Shown piece after piece: positions 38,196 to 49,649 of a stretch of 64,000 nt of DNA. The stretch's first letter is position 1; each line of letters starts with the position of its first letter. Where the stretch lies: contig NC_133014.1 of NCBI RefSeq assembly GCF_048564905.1, positions 11,603,136 to 11,667,135 on the forward strand. Reading direction: 5' to 3'. A model generated the notes under the pieces. It did no database searches, was not told where the DNA came from, and was given only the letters and a program-made list of their open reading frames with translations. The position numbers and the translations under genes were made by a program. Source of the stretch: Vicugna pacos (taxonomy: Eukaryota; Chordata; Mammalia; Artiodactyla; Camelidae).

Positions 38196-38444
38196 AAGAC
38201 TGCGAGTCTGGGGCTAAGACCAATTCCTGTGGGCAGGAAAGGAAAAATTAGCAAAAGGAAGGCATCCCCGAGATAGAGGAAAATGAGGGGAGAGCTGGGT
38301 TATGAACAGAGGAATGCATGGGAGAGACCTTATGATGGGTTGAACTTTGGGGGTTCTTTTCTCTTTTTAAAAAATTTCTGACAAATTGATTAAATACCCA
38401 GAAATCCATAAGTTAATCAGTACCTCAAAGAAGTGGCCTGAAAT

Positions 38445-38558
38445 CTTTTTGTTTTAATAATACATTTTATTTATTTGTTAATAGAGGTACCTGGGATTGA
38501 ACCCATGACTTTCTGCATGCTAAGCACGCGCTCTACCACTGAGCTATACCTGCCCCTC
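38445..38558 (-). mobile_element. Camelid Ala-tRNA-derived SINE (3 of 8)
   Basis: Its reverse complement reads 'gtatagctcagtggtagagc' then 'catgggttcaatcccaggta', and the tail reads as a 'tttatttatttg' run at the left. No clear target duplication was found. Confidence 0.92.
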
Positions 38559-38721
38559 TAAATTTCATGTCACTCATTCAACACCTAGTACACTTAGGAA
38601 GCTTCTGCCTTATGACTTTAAGTATGTCTAAAACTATGTGATCTCATGACCCAAAACATGACGTTTTACTATTTATTCAAGTCTAAAAATAGTTGGTTTA
38701 AATTTTTTTTAATTTTAATTA

Positions 38722-38835
38722 TTTAACTTTTAATTTTTATTGTAGTATCATTGACCTACAACAGTATGTTTGTTCCAAGTGCATTAACAGTGATTTGGTC
38801 ATTCTGTCCATTACAAAATGATCACCACTTTTTCC
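38722..38835 (-). mobile_element. Old L1 (L1MA-type) 3' end fragment
   Basis: The phrases 'tttttattgtagtatcattg' and 'ccattacaaaatgatcacca' follow the antisense end of older L1 subfamilies. Confidence 0.6.
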
Positions 38836-39163
38836 TCCTTAATTACCCCAACCTTTTGGTAAAGTTGGATCAGCACATGTGGTCTTATGAGGTGGGTGCA
38901 GAGAATAAAGTCTTAGTGGGAGCCTGGAGGTGGAGAGCAGCCTCCTATCCAGGGGCTGTGCCCAGGAGCTCCAGGCAGTGACTACGATGAAGTAGCCATC
39001 ATCCACAGTAGAGTTGTGAGCAGCTGAGATGAACTTGCAATGGCTAGGAAGAATTTTCTAGTACACCATAAAGGAGAAATTTATGGCCCTTGAATTGGGG
39101 GTTGGTGGGAGTATAGATGGACACTCAGGACATTTCAATGGGAAAGACCTCTGGTATAAACTA

Positions 39164-39490
39164 GGCACAAATGAACTTATTTACAAAACAGAAACAGACT
39201 CCCAGACATAGAAAACAAACTTATGGTTACCAGTGGGGGAAGGAGGTGGGAAGGGATAAATTGGGAGTTCGAGATTTGCAGATATTAACTACTATATATA
39301 AAATAAACAACAAGTTTATATTGTACAACACAGGGAACTATATTCAATATCTTGTAGAAACTTATGGTGAAAAAGAATGTGAAAACGAATCTATGTATGA
39401 TCATGTATGACTGAAGCATTGTGCTGTACACCAGAAATTAACGCAACATTGTAAACTTACTATACTTCAATAAAATATATATATATACTT
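39164..39490 (+). mobile_element. L1 3' end including the last codons of ORF2
   Basis: The sequence starts in the end of ORF2 ('atgaacttatttacaaaaca', MNLFTKQK) and runs through the cetartiodactyl L1 3' UTR to 'ctatacttcaataaaatat' and an AT tail. It is 5' truncated. The open frame seen here is the 3' UTR read through and not a gene. Confidence 0.93.
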
Positions 39491-39509
39491 AAAACAGAGA
39501 GTATATGTT

Positions 39510-39755
39510 GTATGATTACGCTAATTAAAAACTCTAAAAAATCCACTGTGACTGAAAACAGATCAGTGATTACCTGGTGGGATGGAAGGTGAAAGGAGGG
39601 CTCAACTTCAGAGGGATGTGAGGAAGCACTGGAGGATGATGAAAATATTCAGTTATCTCGACTGTGGTGTATGCACCTGTTGAAACTTATCCAAGCGTGC
39701 ACTTTCAGTAGAACAGCTTATTGTACATGCCCTATACTTCGATCAGGCAGATTAC
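39510..39755 (+). mobile_element. Old L1 (L1M-type) 3' UTR fragment
   Basis: The stretch includes 'cagatcagtgattacctggt', 'ttatctcgactgtggtgtat' and 'gcttattgtacatgccctat', the order of older L1 3' ends. Confidence 0.65.
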
Positions 39756-42330
39756 AAATTCCCGCCTTCATCCTCAACAGCACGACCCCAGTTTTATTCC
39801 CAGCAGCAGTACGTTGTCCTTGCAGCCTGGGGTGACTATTTGACATGATCTTGACCTGTGAAATATAAGTGCAAATCCTCTACTTGGGGTTCTCAGGAAA
39901 GTTCTCTGCTAGAGGGCAAATTCAGGCGGTAAATGTCTTTTGTGGTTCCCCTCTTCCCTGCCTATAATAAAGAAATGATGCTGGGGTTACCATCCTGACA
40001 TCATGAGATGACAAGCACCAGGAACAAAAGTCGTACACGAAGGACGAAAAATGGAAAGAGCCTAAGACTAAATAAAACAATTGTGGAGTTGTGGTGTCAG
40101 TAAGAAAAATAAATCCCTTCCTCGGTTCAGCCATTATATGGTAGGTCAGTCTGTTAATTACAACCAAATACAATCTCAGCGGATACAGACTTCCTCTGTT
40201 AAGGGACTGAGCCTAATGATGCTAAATCTGTGACCTGTTCTCCTGATCTGGACCAGGCACAGGTTTAAAATCCGAATTGTTCTGGGAAGTCCTGGCTCAG
40301 GTTCCAAAGCACCAGCTTCTTTTCCTGGCTCAGACTCACTAATCAGCTATTACACCTGGTCCCAACTTTTCTTCCCCTTCCTTGAGGTGCTCACACTCAT
40401 GTTCCAGAGCTCCCGTGCAGTCATTGTGACTCTCCATTGCTGTTCTAAGAATGGCAGATTCCCTTTTCCCTCCCAGTTATTTTGTCCCAGGCAGCTGACC
40501 ATGACTCAGGACTCTTCTTTTTCCAAAATGGAAATATTTGCATGTTTTTTTTTTCCTGAGGATAAAATGACTCTCCTGACATTTTCCACCACTGTGCTCT
40601 TCTGTCTGTGCCTTTTTCACCATAGCACTTATCTCGGTTTTAATAATACAGACATATTACCAAAGTAGTGTCTGTCTCCCTAACTGTTAAGATAGATATT
40701 AAGCTTCTGAAGGGCAGGAACCATGTATTTGTTCAATCTTTATTCCCATTACATGCATGTGGTCACGTGGTACTCCCGGAATGGCCAATGAATAAATGAA
40801 TGAACAAAACTTCTTTGTCATTTACAGGTGGCAAACAGATTCCTAATTCCTTAGCTCATATAATTGTTCATGCCATGATTATTTTTTGAAAAAGTTACAA
40901 AACTATAAAGACTAGTCTTTAAAATATGTACGTTAGCTAATTTCAAATGGACCAGTACAAGCAGTCAACAATCATTTTTCGTCTCACATTAATTTCCTGA
41001 CTCCTTCCTCATTTCCTATAATCTCTCCCTTAGGCAGATCTTCTCTCCCAGTTTGTAGATAATGATCAACTCGTTTGAGCTCTCTCATCTATTTTCTCTT
41101 AATTTCAAAATAATTTATTCTCTAGGGGTACTTTCTAATCTCTGCTTTCAACATGGAAGGCACAGCAGTCCTTCTTTTCTCCGGGTCCTCTGGGGTCTTG
41201 CTTCCTTCATCATCCCTTTCTAGCTACAGCAATTACAGTCTCTTCCTTCCCCCTTTATCCCTTTCCCTTCTGTCCTCAGGTATTCATTCATTCATTCAAC
41301 AAATATTTATTAAACACTTAACTAAACACCTTGCACTATTTTAGGCTCTGTGAATATAGCAATGAGTAAATGCTCACGGAATTTATATAGGAGTGGAGGG
41401 AAACAGACAATAAAAAAATATGTAAATTATAGTATTTAAGATTCAAGGAGAGAAATAAAGCAGGGGAGGAGTTCAGGAATTGAGGTGAGGGAGGTTTCAA
41501 TTTTAAAAAGCGTGGCCAGGAGAGGCTTCACTGGGAAGGTAATAGAGCCTTGAAGGAAGTGAGGGAACAGGTCTCAAGAGTATCTGGGTGTTACAGGATG
41601 AGCTGTGTTCCTTCTCAAATTCGTATGTTGGAGTCCTTACCCCCCGCCCCATCCCGAGTACCTCAGAATGTAAACTTACGGAGAGAAGCCATTTAAAGAG
41701 GAGATTAAGTTAAAATGAGGCGGTAATGAGGGTTATGATTTGGCCCAGGTGGAAGCATGAAAACCAGTGAAAAGTGTTTTATACAAGAAAGACTGATGTA
41801 CTGGGTTAAACAGAGCTGGTAAAATGAAGACGGAAAATTGTCTTTTGAATTTAGCAGCAGCAGCCTCAGCAAAAGCAGTTCTGGTGGAGTTATGGGCACA
41901 AAAGCCCGACCGTTGTCTGTCTGACAAGGAGAGAAGAGGAACCGAAGACAAAGAATTTAGAGTTTTGCCCTACTGAAGAACAACGAAATGTGGTGGGAGG
42001 TGGAGGGGGGAAGTCGCGGTTTTTGCTTGTTTTGCTTTTGGACAGAAAAAACAAAAATGTTTGTATGTCAGTACCTTTAAAAATAAATCTTCAGAATTTT
42101 GATGGGGCCAGCTAGTCTCATCATCTCTGATGCTCTTCTTTTGGAAAACACTTCCGAGGAATCCATCTTCCTAAACCAAAACTCTCACCACTTCACTCAT
42201 TTGCTCAAAAATCTTCAGGGTGTCCTTAACTGCTGCATGAAAAGTTCCAATGCCTTAGCTGAACACTCAGCTCTTCTCCAGTTTGGGCTTTTGCAGTTTT
42301 CTCTTTCTTAGCCCTATAGTGAGGTACAAA
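39755..42330. other. Intergenic, upstream of EIF2AK3
   Basis: The stretch holds an L2 piece at about 40690-40800 ('gaagggcaggaaccatgtat', 'gaataaatgaatgaac'), part of the ancient unnamed repeat (about 41330-41580), and part of an MLT1-like LTR (about 41600-41755). No gene is recognised. Confidence 0.65.
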
Positions 42331-42435
42331 GTATGGTAGACCAGGGTCAGAAGGCTTGGATTAAAGTCATGGTTCTGTAAGTAGGCAGCTCTGTGACTTT
42401 AGACAAAGTACGTAAGCGCACCGGACCTGAGCTCC
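42330..42435 (-). repeat. MIR fragment
   Basis: Antisense MIR order: 'gaaggcttggattaaagtca', 'tggttctgtaagtaggcagc' and 'ctgtgactttagacaaagta'. It lies just upstream of the EIF2AK3 promoter. Confidence 0.55.
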
Positions 42436-42699
42436 TTATAGTTTATAACGAGGAAGGGGGCGTGTCGCGTAGACTGGATCACTGTAGGTCACCAGCATCT
42501 CCAACAAGCTGTGATTCCCAGCACCGTCGCGAACACAGGCAGCATCGTCCCCCTTCCCCTTCTAGGAACTACAAGTCTTGGGCGGTTATTCATTTTTCCT
42601 GCTCTTCTTTTGCCTTTCCAAACAGACCAGGCTTTAGAAGAACCACAGCGGTAACTCCTTGAAGGCCGGCCGCCTCCCGGCCACCAGGGACTCACCTCC

Positions 42700-43348
42700 C
42701 ACACTCCCCTTTCCATTGGGACCGTTCTCTCCACAGTCAGAATCTGCCACGTAGTAAGTGCCGCTTCCAACCAATCAAGAGGAAGTTAGCGCAGACCTTT
42801 GAGGGGCATCCGCCTCCACCAATGACCTTCAAGCCTCCTCTAGCGCCTCGCTTTGAGGGGCGAGGCCAAACAACACGCTGGCCAATCTGCTCCGGGGAAA
42901 AGTACTCTAGGAACTGCGGCACTCACCAGTCAGGTAAGAAGCCTGAGGGGAGGGGCGCTTCTCATTGGTAACCGCGTCCGGAAGAGGGCCGGGCCTCGGG
43001 CTGAGGTAATACAATTTGATTGGCAGGCGTGATGTTGACAACCTGGGAAAGCCCACCTTCTCCAACAGGATTAGCCTGGGTGCCCAGAGTGGCGGGGGCC
43101 GCAGCCAATCCGAGAGCAGATGCACGGAAAACTTGCTCAATGGGCGATGTCCGAGGGAGGCTGTCACTCAGGTGGTGGTGGCGGAGGCCGGGCTAAGACG
43201 TGGCCAGGGGAAAGCGGCTGGCCGTTCAGACCGTCGGGGCGGCGGCGGGGTCCCTTGCACGTCCTCGCCCTGGTCGGGGGCTCGGAGCGGCGGGAGAGGC
43301 GGGCACCGGCGGCTGCACCTCCATGCCCGCGCGCAGGGCGGGCCGCTG
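42700..43348 (+). promoter_or_regulatory. EIF2AK3 promoter and 5' UTR, CpG island, CCAAT-box array
   Basis: The region turns GC-rich and stays so into exon 1 (about 43080-43870). There is no TATA box. Seven CCAAT boxes occur in both orientations: 42715 (rev), 42771, 42819, 42882, 42964 (rev), 43019 (rev) and 43105, spaced 48 to 86 bp apart. This is the pattern of an NF-Y-driven promoter. The start of transcription is inferred to lie downstream of the array (about 43120-43250). I saw no full ER stress element (CCAAT, nine bases, CCACG). Confidence 0.72.
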
Positions 43349-43349
43349 A
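43323..43349 (+). CDS. Upstream ORF ending on the PERK start codon
   Basis: An ATG at 43323 opens an 8-codon frame, MPARRAGR. Its TGA (43347-43349) shares its last base with the PERK ATG (43349-43351), forming TGATG. The uORF start context is weak (t at -3, c at +4), which would favour leaky scanning, while the TGATG overlap would permit reinitiation. It is in the 5' UTR under any plausible transcription start. Confidence 0.6.
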   Translation: MPARRAGR

Positions 43350-43653
43350 TGGAGCGCGCCACCCGCCCGGGGTCGCTCGCGCGGGCGCTGCTACTGCCGC
43401 TGCTGCTGGGGATCGCGGCTGGGACCGTGGCTGCGCGGCTCGCCTCCGACATCCCCGCACCCACCGCGGAGGCGGCGTTCGGCCTGGGGGCGGCGGCTGC
43501 TCCCACTGCGGCCGCGCGGGTGCCCGCGGCGGGCGCTGTGACTGCAGCTGAGGTGACTGTGGAGGATGCAGAGGCGCTGCCGGCAGCCGCGGGCGAGCAG
43601 GAGGAGCGGGAGCCCGAACCCGAGGACGAGGCCGAGCTTCGGCCGTGCGGCAG
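43349..43653 (+). CDS. EIF2AK3: EIF2AK3 exon 1: signal peptide and start of luminal region, residues 1-101
   Basis: The exon starts [20 protein letters not shown], a basic n-region and a leucine-rich h-region typical of a signal peptide (to about residue 30). It continues [18 protein letters not shown], nearly identical to human. After [17 protein letters not shown] it becomes acidic ([14 protein letters not shown]) and ends CGR, with the arginine split AG|A across a GTGAGG donor. The exon is very GC-rich. The frame stays open upstream to 43016, but the signal peptide and the human match fix the start at 43349. The start context is moderate (c at -3, g at +4). Confidence 0.96.
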
Positions 43654-44117
43654 GTGAGGGGCAGGGGCTGAGCTCCGGGACCGCAGACCCGGGGAGGCGA
43701 CCTGTTTATGCGCGTGCACTGCGGAGGATCGGGGGGCCCCTCGGCTGCGCCCTCTCGCTGACGGAGGACGGCTGTTGACTTAGGGGCGAGCGCAGGGCCG
43801 CCTTTCGATCCCTTGGACCAGGGACGGGCATCGCTCCGCTCCCCGGCGCACGATCCTCACTCGCAGGCGCGAGCAGCATTCTTGAAGGTGCCTGGGGTTG
43901 CTCCGAGAATGGCAGGAAACGTCGCTTTCTCTTGTTCATTGCTTTCGTGCTTTATTCATACCCGCAAGGAACTTACATCCCCCACTCCCCCCCCCTTTTC
44001 TTTCTTGAATTTTCCTATGTCTTTGCTTGATGTGACAGCTGTTTTGGAAAAGGACTTTACAAAGAGATTTCAACATTTTCCTTTAAACACAACTCTGTAG
44101 TGCCCACGGTCCAGGGT

Positions 44118-44285
44118 TGAGGTCAGTATTTCTCTAATTGAGATCTGCGGAACACCTGCATCAGAACCGCCTGGGGATGCTGGGGACCCTAGGTCCCACT
44201 CCAGATTTATTTAATTAGACTTTCTCAGGGTAAGAACCTGGAATCTGGACATTTAAATCCAGACATTCTTAAACACACTAACATT
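44118..44285 (+). mobile_element. MER5A/hAT-Charlie-type fragment
   Basis: The stretch includes 'gaacacctgcatcagaaccg', 'cctggggatgctggggaccc' and 'ctaggtcccactccagattt', the order of MER5-type elements. It is diverged. Confidence 0.65.
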
Positions 44286-44420
44286 TAAGAGCTATGGGTA
44301 TATTCTTTTTGGCAGTTCTTTGATATTTGGAGGGTTTACCATATAAACATTTAACATAGGGCTGTCTTGATTGAGTTGCCTAGCCTCCTTGAAGAGGTTA
44401 CTTCAAGATACATGTTTTAA

Positions 44421-44539
44421 TTTTTAATTTAGTTTTTGGGGGTAATTCGATTTATTCATTTATTTATTTAGTGGGGAGGTACTAGGGCTTGAACACAGAA
44501 CCTCATGCATGCTACTACTGAGTCATTCCCTCCTTCCCT
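44421..44539 (-). mobile_element. Camelid Ala-tRNA-derived SINE (4 of 8)
   Basis: The reverse complement carries 'gaatgactcagtagtagcat' and 'gttcaagccctagtacctcc', with part of the tRNA middle lost. It is flanked by a 17-bp duplication with one difference: caagatacatgttttaa (44404-44420) and caagagacatgttttaa (44540-44556). Confidence 0.92.
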
Positions 44540-45431
44540 CAAGAGACATGTTTTAAAGCACCTTTCGAAGTCTGGATACAAATATAAGGCATTTTAATGG
44601 TAAAATATTTTGCAGACAACTATTCCTAGCACACCTAGGGAGAAAGTGAGGTCCCGTTTAACAAATGGAATGCTAAAAGGAGCATTAGGTAAATTAAACC
44701 AAGGAGGGTTAGAATCTGGATTAGAAAGTATTGTTAAGTTTACCATGCAGTAAATACTAGATTATGACAAATTAGATTTAATTTTTCAGTGGAATATCAG
44801 AACCTTGATCTGGTGTGCCTGGACACTACCAGAAAAAGGATAAGTACTAAAATTCTGGACGCACCACGTGAATGTTTACATATAGATTTTTTTCTAAGTA
44901 GCAAACTTTTGACAGAATTCTCATAGGTTTTGCTAATGAGCTAGCTATCGAGGAAGAGTCTTTTTGGTTATCTTAAACTTCTGATGCACTTGCTCAAAGT
45001 TACATGAAGTACAGTAAGATGTTTCCTTTTTTTCTGTGAATACAAGTCCACTGCAGGAGGTGTTCATTGGCACTTAAAAGGCCCCTGTGATGCCCTGGGG
45101 TTCCGGGGTTCCAGATGTTAGGTAGTCCCTGCCCTCTAGGATCCTGCAGTCCAGCAGTGAGGGTTAAATGAGGAGGACCCCCCCACCAATGATACTGCAG
45201 GGCGGAAGCCGTGCAGATTAAGCGCCCTCAGTGTCCCAAGGCTTTTGTGGTCTTCAGTGGGTGGTAGTCGGGGGATGGGATAGGAGAGAAGATAAGAAAA
45301 GATCCTGGCAAAATGAGTTGTTTCCTGAGAAGTGGGTAGAATTGTGATGGGCAGATGCTGGCCTTGAGGAAACAGCAAGAGGACAGAAGCTGGAAAGAAT
45401 GTGTAGGGAACATCATTCTGTTGTGTACATC

Positions 45432-45452
45432 GTGTGTGTGTGTGTGTGTGTG
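45432..45452 (+). repeat. (GT)n microsatellite
   Basis: About ten uninterrupted GT units. Confidence 0.95.
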
Positions 45453-45562
45453 ACCAGAGTGTATGAGAGATACAGACATACATCCAGGTGTGCCGGGCAG
45501 GGAGGAGCAGAAGATGAAGAGAAGAAAAATAGGTTGGGGCCCTATTGTGTATATACACAGCC

Positions 45563-45705
45563 TTAGGCTAGTAACATCGTCATCGCCTGGGAACATGTTA
45601 GAAATACGGAATCGGCGCCACCCAGACCTGCTGAATGAGTATCTGCGGTTTAACAAGATCAGCATGTGATTCACACACATTACAGTTTGAGGAGCGTTGT
45701 GTACA
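45563..45705 (+). mobile_element. MER5A/hAT-Charlie-type element
   Basis: The stretch includes 'atcgcctgggaacatgttag', 'aaatacggaatcggcgccac' and 'cccagacctgctgaatgagt'. It ends 'acagtttgaggagcg', the typical MER5A order. Confidence 0.78.
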
Positions 45706-47785
45706 ATATCTCGAATGCCAGGCCGGGTTCAGGTTCGTGCTTAAGGAATAGTTCTCTGGCAATACTGTGTGTACTGAAAACTTGAAGTGAGGATACCGAA
45801 AGGAATGCGTGAGAGCAGGGCAGATGAGAGGCGGACTGTCAGCTGGAGCTAGAACAGAGGCGGTAGATTGGAGAAGTTGGAGGCAGAATCTCGGTTCCTG
45901 GCGAATGAATGGATTCCACCGCCCTGGGCGCTGCTGTCCAAAGATTGAGCCTGGGTGGCTGGAAGGTGAGAGCCCAAGTGGGAAAGTTGGGGGATTTAGG
46001 GGAGCAGGGAGGAAAAGGTAAGGGGTTTCGTGTTGGACCTGGTGACTTGGAGGTGCAGGCAGGACATCCAGAGGAAGTGACTCGAAAGGTGGAAATGAGT
46101 GACTGCCGTGGGAGAGATGTCAGGGTAAGCGGTTGAAACTGTGAGAAGAGGCTCATGATAAAATCCTCAGGAAATGCCTTGTATTTCAGACAAGATGAGC
46201 CAGCAAAGGAGACAGAAATAGAGCTGGCTAGGTTGGAGGCGTAGGGTGAGGACTGAGAAGATGAGGGATTTGGCAAATGAGGACACTTTAAAGTAAAAGC
46301 ACCAGATGCTACTCAGGTAGCCAGAGGTTAAAGATTCGTTCTTTTTGGCCCCACTTCCTCCCCGCCGCACTGTGAAAGCTGAGGGGACCTCTCATCTTAT
46401 TTGTACATGCAGAGGCAGGAAGCCTGTACCGACAGGTTGGAAAGGAAGAAATAAAAGAGGAGGTGAAGGTAGTTGGCAAGAAGGGGGACCACGTCTTTCT
46501 CAGAAAAAAGAAGAGTGAAAATAGAGGAATTTAGCCTGGTGGGGAGTAAATGATTTCTGACAAACAGACCTGGCTAGGAAGAGAGAGGCCAGGGTTGAGG
46601 GGTCTGCCTGTTAGCTTAGGATGGTGTGGAAAGTTTGAGAAGCCTTGAGTAAGTAAATTGATAGAATCAACACAGGATACATATGCAAAGTTTATAAAAC
46701 TTATTTTCTCAGTGCTCTTTAGAAAAAAGTTAAAAAAAAAAAACAACAACCCAGAGAATATCAGTTCTATAATAATAGACCGATATCCTGATTATCTAAA
46801 GAAGGATTAGGGGGACAAATTTGGATTAACCGAACATTTATTACAAACAGCTGTGAAGAACTACCGTCCTTGCAAAACTGTTTTTAAAAGAGGGAGGTGG
46901 GGAATTAAGATCTTTGTTTTTTGCATGTCATCTTTTGATGCCCAGGAAGTGATAGGAGACTCTCTGGTTCACTTTTATTCCCTCTCTTGATGGAATTTTT
47001 ATTGGTTTCAATCTAAATGCTTACTCTGCATCTCAAGCATGTGAATGAGTGAGTAAATGATTTTTTCTCTCTAAAAAGTAACTTGTTTTTCTGGTAGCAG
47101 TCTTGTCGGCGCTTCTTCTGTTAAACGTTACATGTAGTTGAAATTTAAATGAGATGGTCATTGCAGAAAGTTGGGAAGGAAGTTGAAATCTCAGCTCACC
47201 GTTAAGTTTTATGCATGTTGGCATAAGTTATGAGTTACCACATTTCTGACTCCAGCACAAATAGCCAACTGCAGAGTGTCACTTGGGCTTCTTGTGATGA
47301 GATGGGCATTTTCATCCGGACACCCGACAACCTCGGAAGTTGTGAAGACCTAGTTTTAACTGTGTCACTGTCCTGTAAAGTATTTGTTCCTTTTCTTCTG
47401 CCTCAAATTCCCCTCTACCAAGAGTATTAGTAAACTTGACATTGATCTATGCTGCTGCTTCAATCTGTGCATCTGTAAACCAAACTATGGATTTTACGAG
47501 GTAACACAAAAATACTTTACAAGTGTAAGATGGCTTAATTCCTCTGCAACTCTTTCTCCTCTCTGTCCTTTTAGAAACTGATGTGATCTGAATCAGTGGT
47601 ACAGAAATCTGATGTCCCTCAGAGTTTTAGATTTATAATCAAGGTTTGATTTTTTTTTAACTAAAATGACCATTGAATAATCGAATCTCAGGACACAGCA
47701 TTGAAAGGGAACTCAGTCATCTGCTCACTTTTCTGACCCCAGACTTACGAAGTTGACTAAAAATCACATTTGTGATAGTCTTTTT

Positions 47786-47910
47786 GGGAGGGGGAGGGGG
47801 AGGTATTTAGGTTTATTTATTTATTCTTGGAGGAGGTCCTGGGGATTGAACCCAGGACCTCTTGCATGCTAAGCACACACTCTACCACTTGAGCTATTCC
47901 CTCCCCACTA
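47786..47910 (-). mobile_element. Camelid Ala-tRNA-derived SINE (5 of 8)
   Basis: The reverse complement reads 'gaatagctcaagtggtagag' then 'cctgggttcaatccccagga'. It is flanked by tgatagtcttttt (47773-47785) and tgacagtcttttt (47911-47923), a 13-bp duplication with one difference. It landed at the T-run that is the tail of the L1 beginning at 47924. Confidence 0.92.
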
Positions 47911-47923
47911 TGACAGTCTTTTT

Positions 47924-48905
47924 TAATTGAAGTATAGTCAGTGTACAATGTTGTGTCAATTTCTGGTTTACAGAATGATGTTTCATTCATACATATACAC
48001 ACATATATTCCTTTTCATATTCTTTTTCATTATAGGTTACTACAAGTTATTGAGTTTACAGTAGAAACTTTTTGTTTATCTATTTTATATATAGTGGTTA
48101 GTATTTGCAAATCTCAAACTCCCAGTTTATCCCTTCCCACCCCCTTTCCCTCCTGGTAACTATAAGTTTGTTTTCTATGTCTGCGAGTCTATTTCTGTTT
48201 TGTTAATAAGTTCATATGTGTCTTTTTTTTTTTTTTTATTCTACATGTAAGTGATCTCATATGGTATTTTTGTTTCTCTTTCTGGCTAACTTCACTTAGA
48301 ATGACGATCTCCAAGTCCATCCATGTTGCTGCAAATGGCATTATTTTATCCTTTTTTATCTCCAAGTAGTATTCCATTGTATAAATATACCAGAACTTCT
48401 TTATCCAGTCATCTGTTGTTGGACATTTAGGTTGCTGCCACATCTTGGCTATTGTATATAGTGCTGCTATGAACATTGGGGTGCATGTATCTTTTCGAAT
48501 TAGAGTTTCCTCTGGATATATGCCCAGGAGTGAAACTGCTGGATCATAGGGTAAGTCTATTTTTAATCTTTTGTGGAGTCTCCTTACTGTTTTCTGTAAT
48601 GGCTGCACCAAACTACATTTCCACCAGCAGTGTAGGAGGGTTCCCTTTTCTCCACACCCTCTCCAGCGTTTATTGTTTGTGGACTTTTGAATGATGGCCA
48701 TTCTGACTGGTGTGAAGTGATACCTCACTGTCGTTTTGATTTGCATTTCTCTGATAATCAGTGATATTGGGCATTTTTTTATGTCCCTATTGGCCATTTA
48801 TATCTTCATTGGAGAATTGCTTGTTTAGGTCTTCTGCCCACTTTTAGAATGGGTTGTTTGTTTGTTTGTTTGTTTGTTTTGTTACTAAGTTGTATGAGCC
48901 GTTAG
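47924..48905 (-). mobile_element. L1 with 3' end of ORF2 and 3' UTR, 5'-truncated
   Basis: On the minus strand the frame 48189-48797 reads like the C-terminus of L1 ORF2: [20 protein letters not shown], then [40 protein letters not shown] and TWMDLE, ending NLLTKQK. This is the cysteine-rich end of the reverse transcriptase protein. The 3' UTR follows to the T-run at 47924. The matching 11-mer aaatcacattt lies on either side (47761-47771 and 48906-48916) and probably marks the target site. A (gttt)n run lies at 48854-48881. Only about 200 codons of ORF2 remain, so it cannot move by itself. Confidence 0.93.
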
Positions 48906-49649
48906 AAATCACATTTAAAGAAGAATTTATGCTTAAATTTCAAGGCATGTTTTAAGCCAAAATAAACATACTTCCAGCAAGTAATGGACTAGCCTTCCTG
49001 TCTACAATTGTCTCTTTAGCTTAATTGACTCCTGGACTCTAGACAGGATATGTGACAGGATTGAGGAAACTGTTCTGTATTCACACTGGGCACAGAGGGC
49101 GACCTCTCTATATCAGCTGCTATGACCTGTAGCTCCCCAAGGCTCCTCATTCCCTAAACATTGCCTGGGAATTCCATCTGCTTTTTTCCTTTTTTTGTAA
49201 GAGAGAAACATTTTTATTACAAAACATTTTAAAATACAGAGAGGAGACCTGGTAGGTTTCAGAACTAAATATGAGGGGGGGAGACTAATTTTTAATTTTT
49301 TTCATCCTGTTCTATTTGTCAGTAATCACTTTATTTAAAATGTTTCCTAGAATAAAGTAGAAAAAATGCTTTAAAAAATGTTTTAATCTAATAGGAGAGG
49401 ATGTCTGTCACTCTCACGTGGTCTATAACATTGAAAACTTAGATTGTATTTCTTTAAGGTCTAGCTGACATGTCAAAGTTATAAAGTACAGTTAGTAATT
49501 TTTTGGCTTTATATTTGTTTTGACTTGGGGCATGGCTAGTCTTGTGATATGTTTAAATAAAGGAAGTTTGATTTGAAAATTTACTTAGTAGGTGAGGACT
49601 AAGAAGTCCCATTAGTAAGTTTGTTTTTCAACAAGAATATATGCTTCCC

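Noticed and set aside
42928-42940. A consensus-like splice donor (caggtaagaag) in the EIF2AK3 promoter
   Set aside because: It could serve an upstream noncoding exon, but no partner acceptor or transcript evidence can be seen, so no exon was called.
43168-43719. A 183-codon minus-strand frame over EIF2AK3 exon 1
   Set aside because: It is antisense to well-matched PERK coding sequence, with low-complexity Ala/Ser/Arg content expected from GC-rich DNA.
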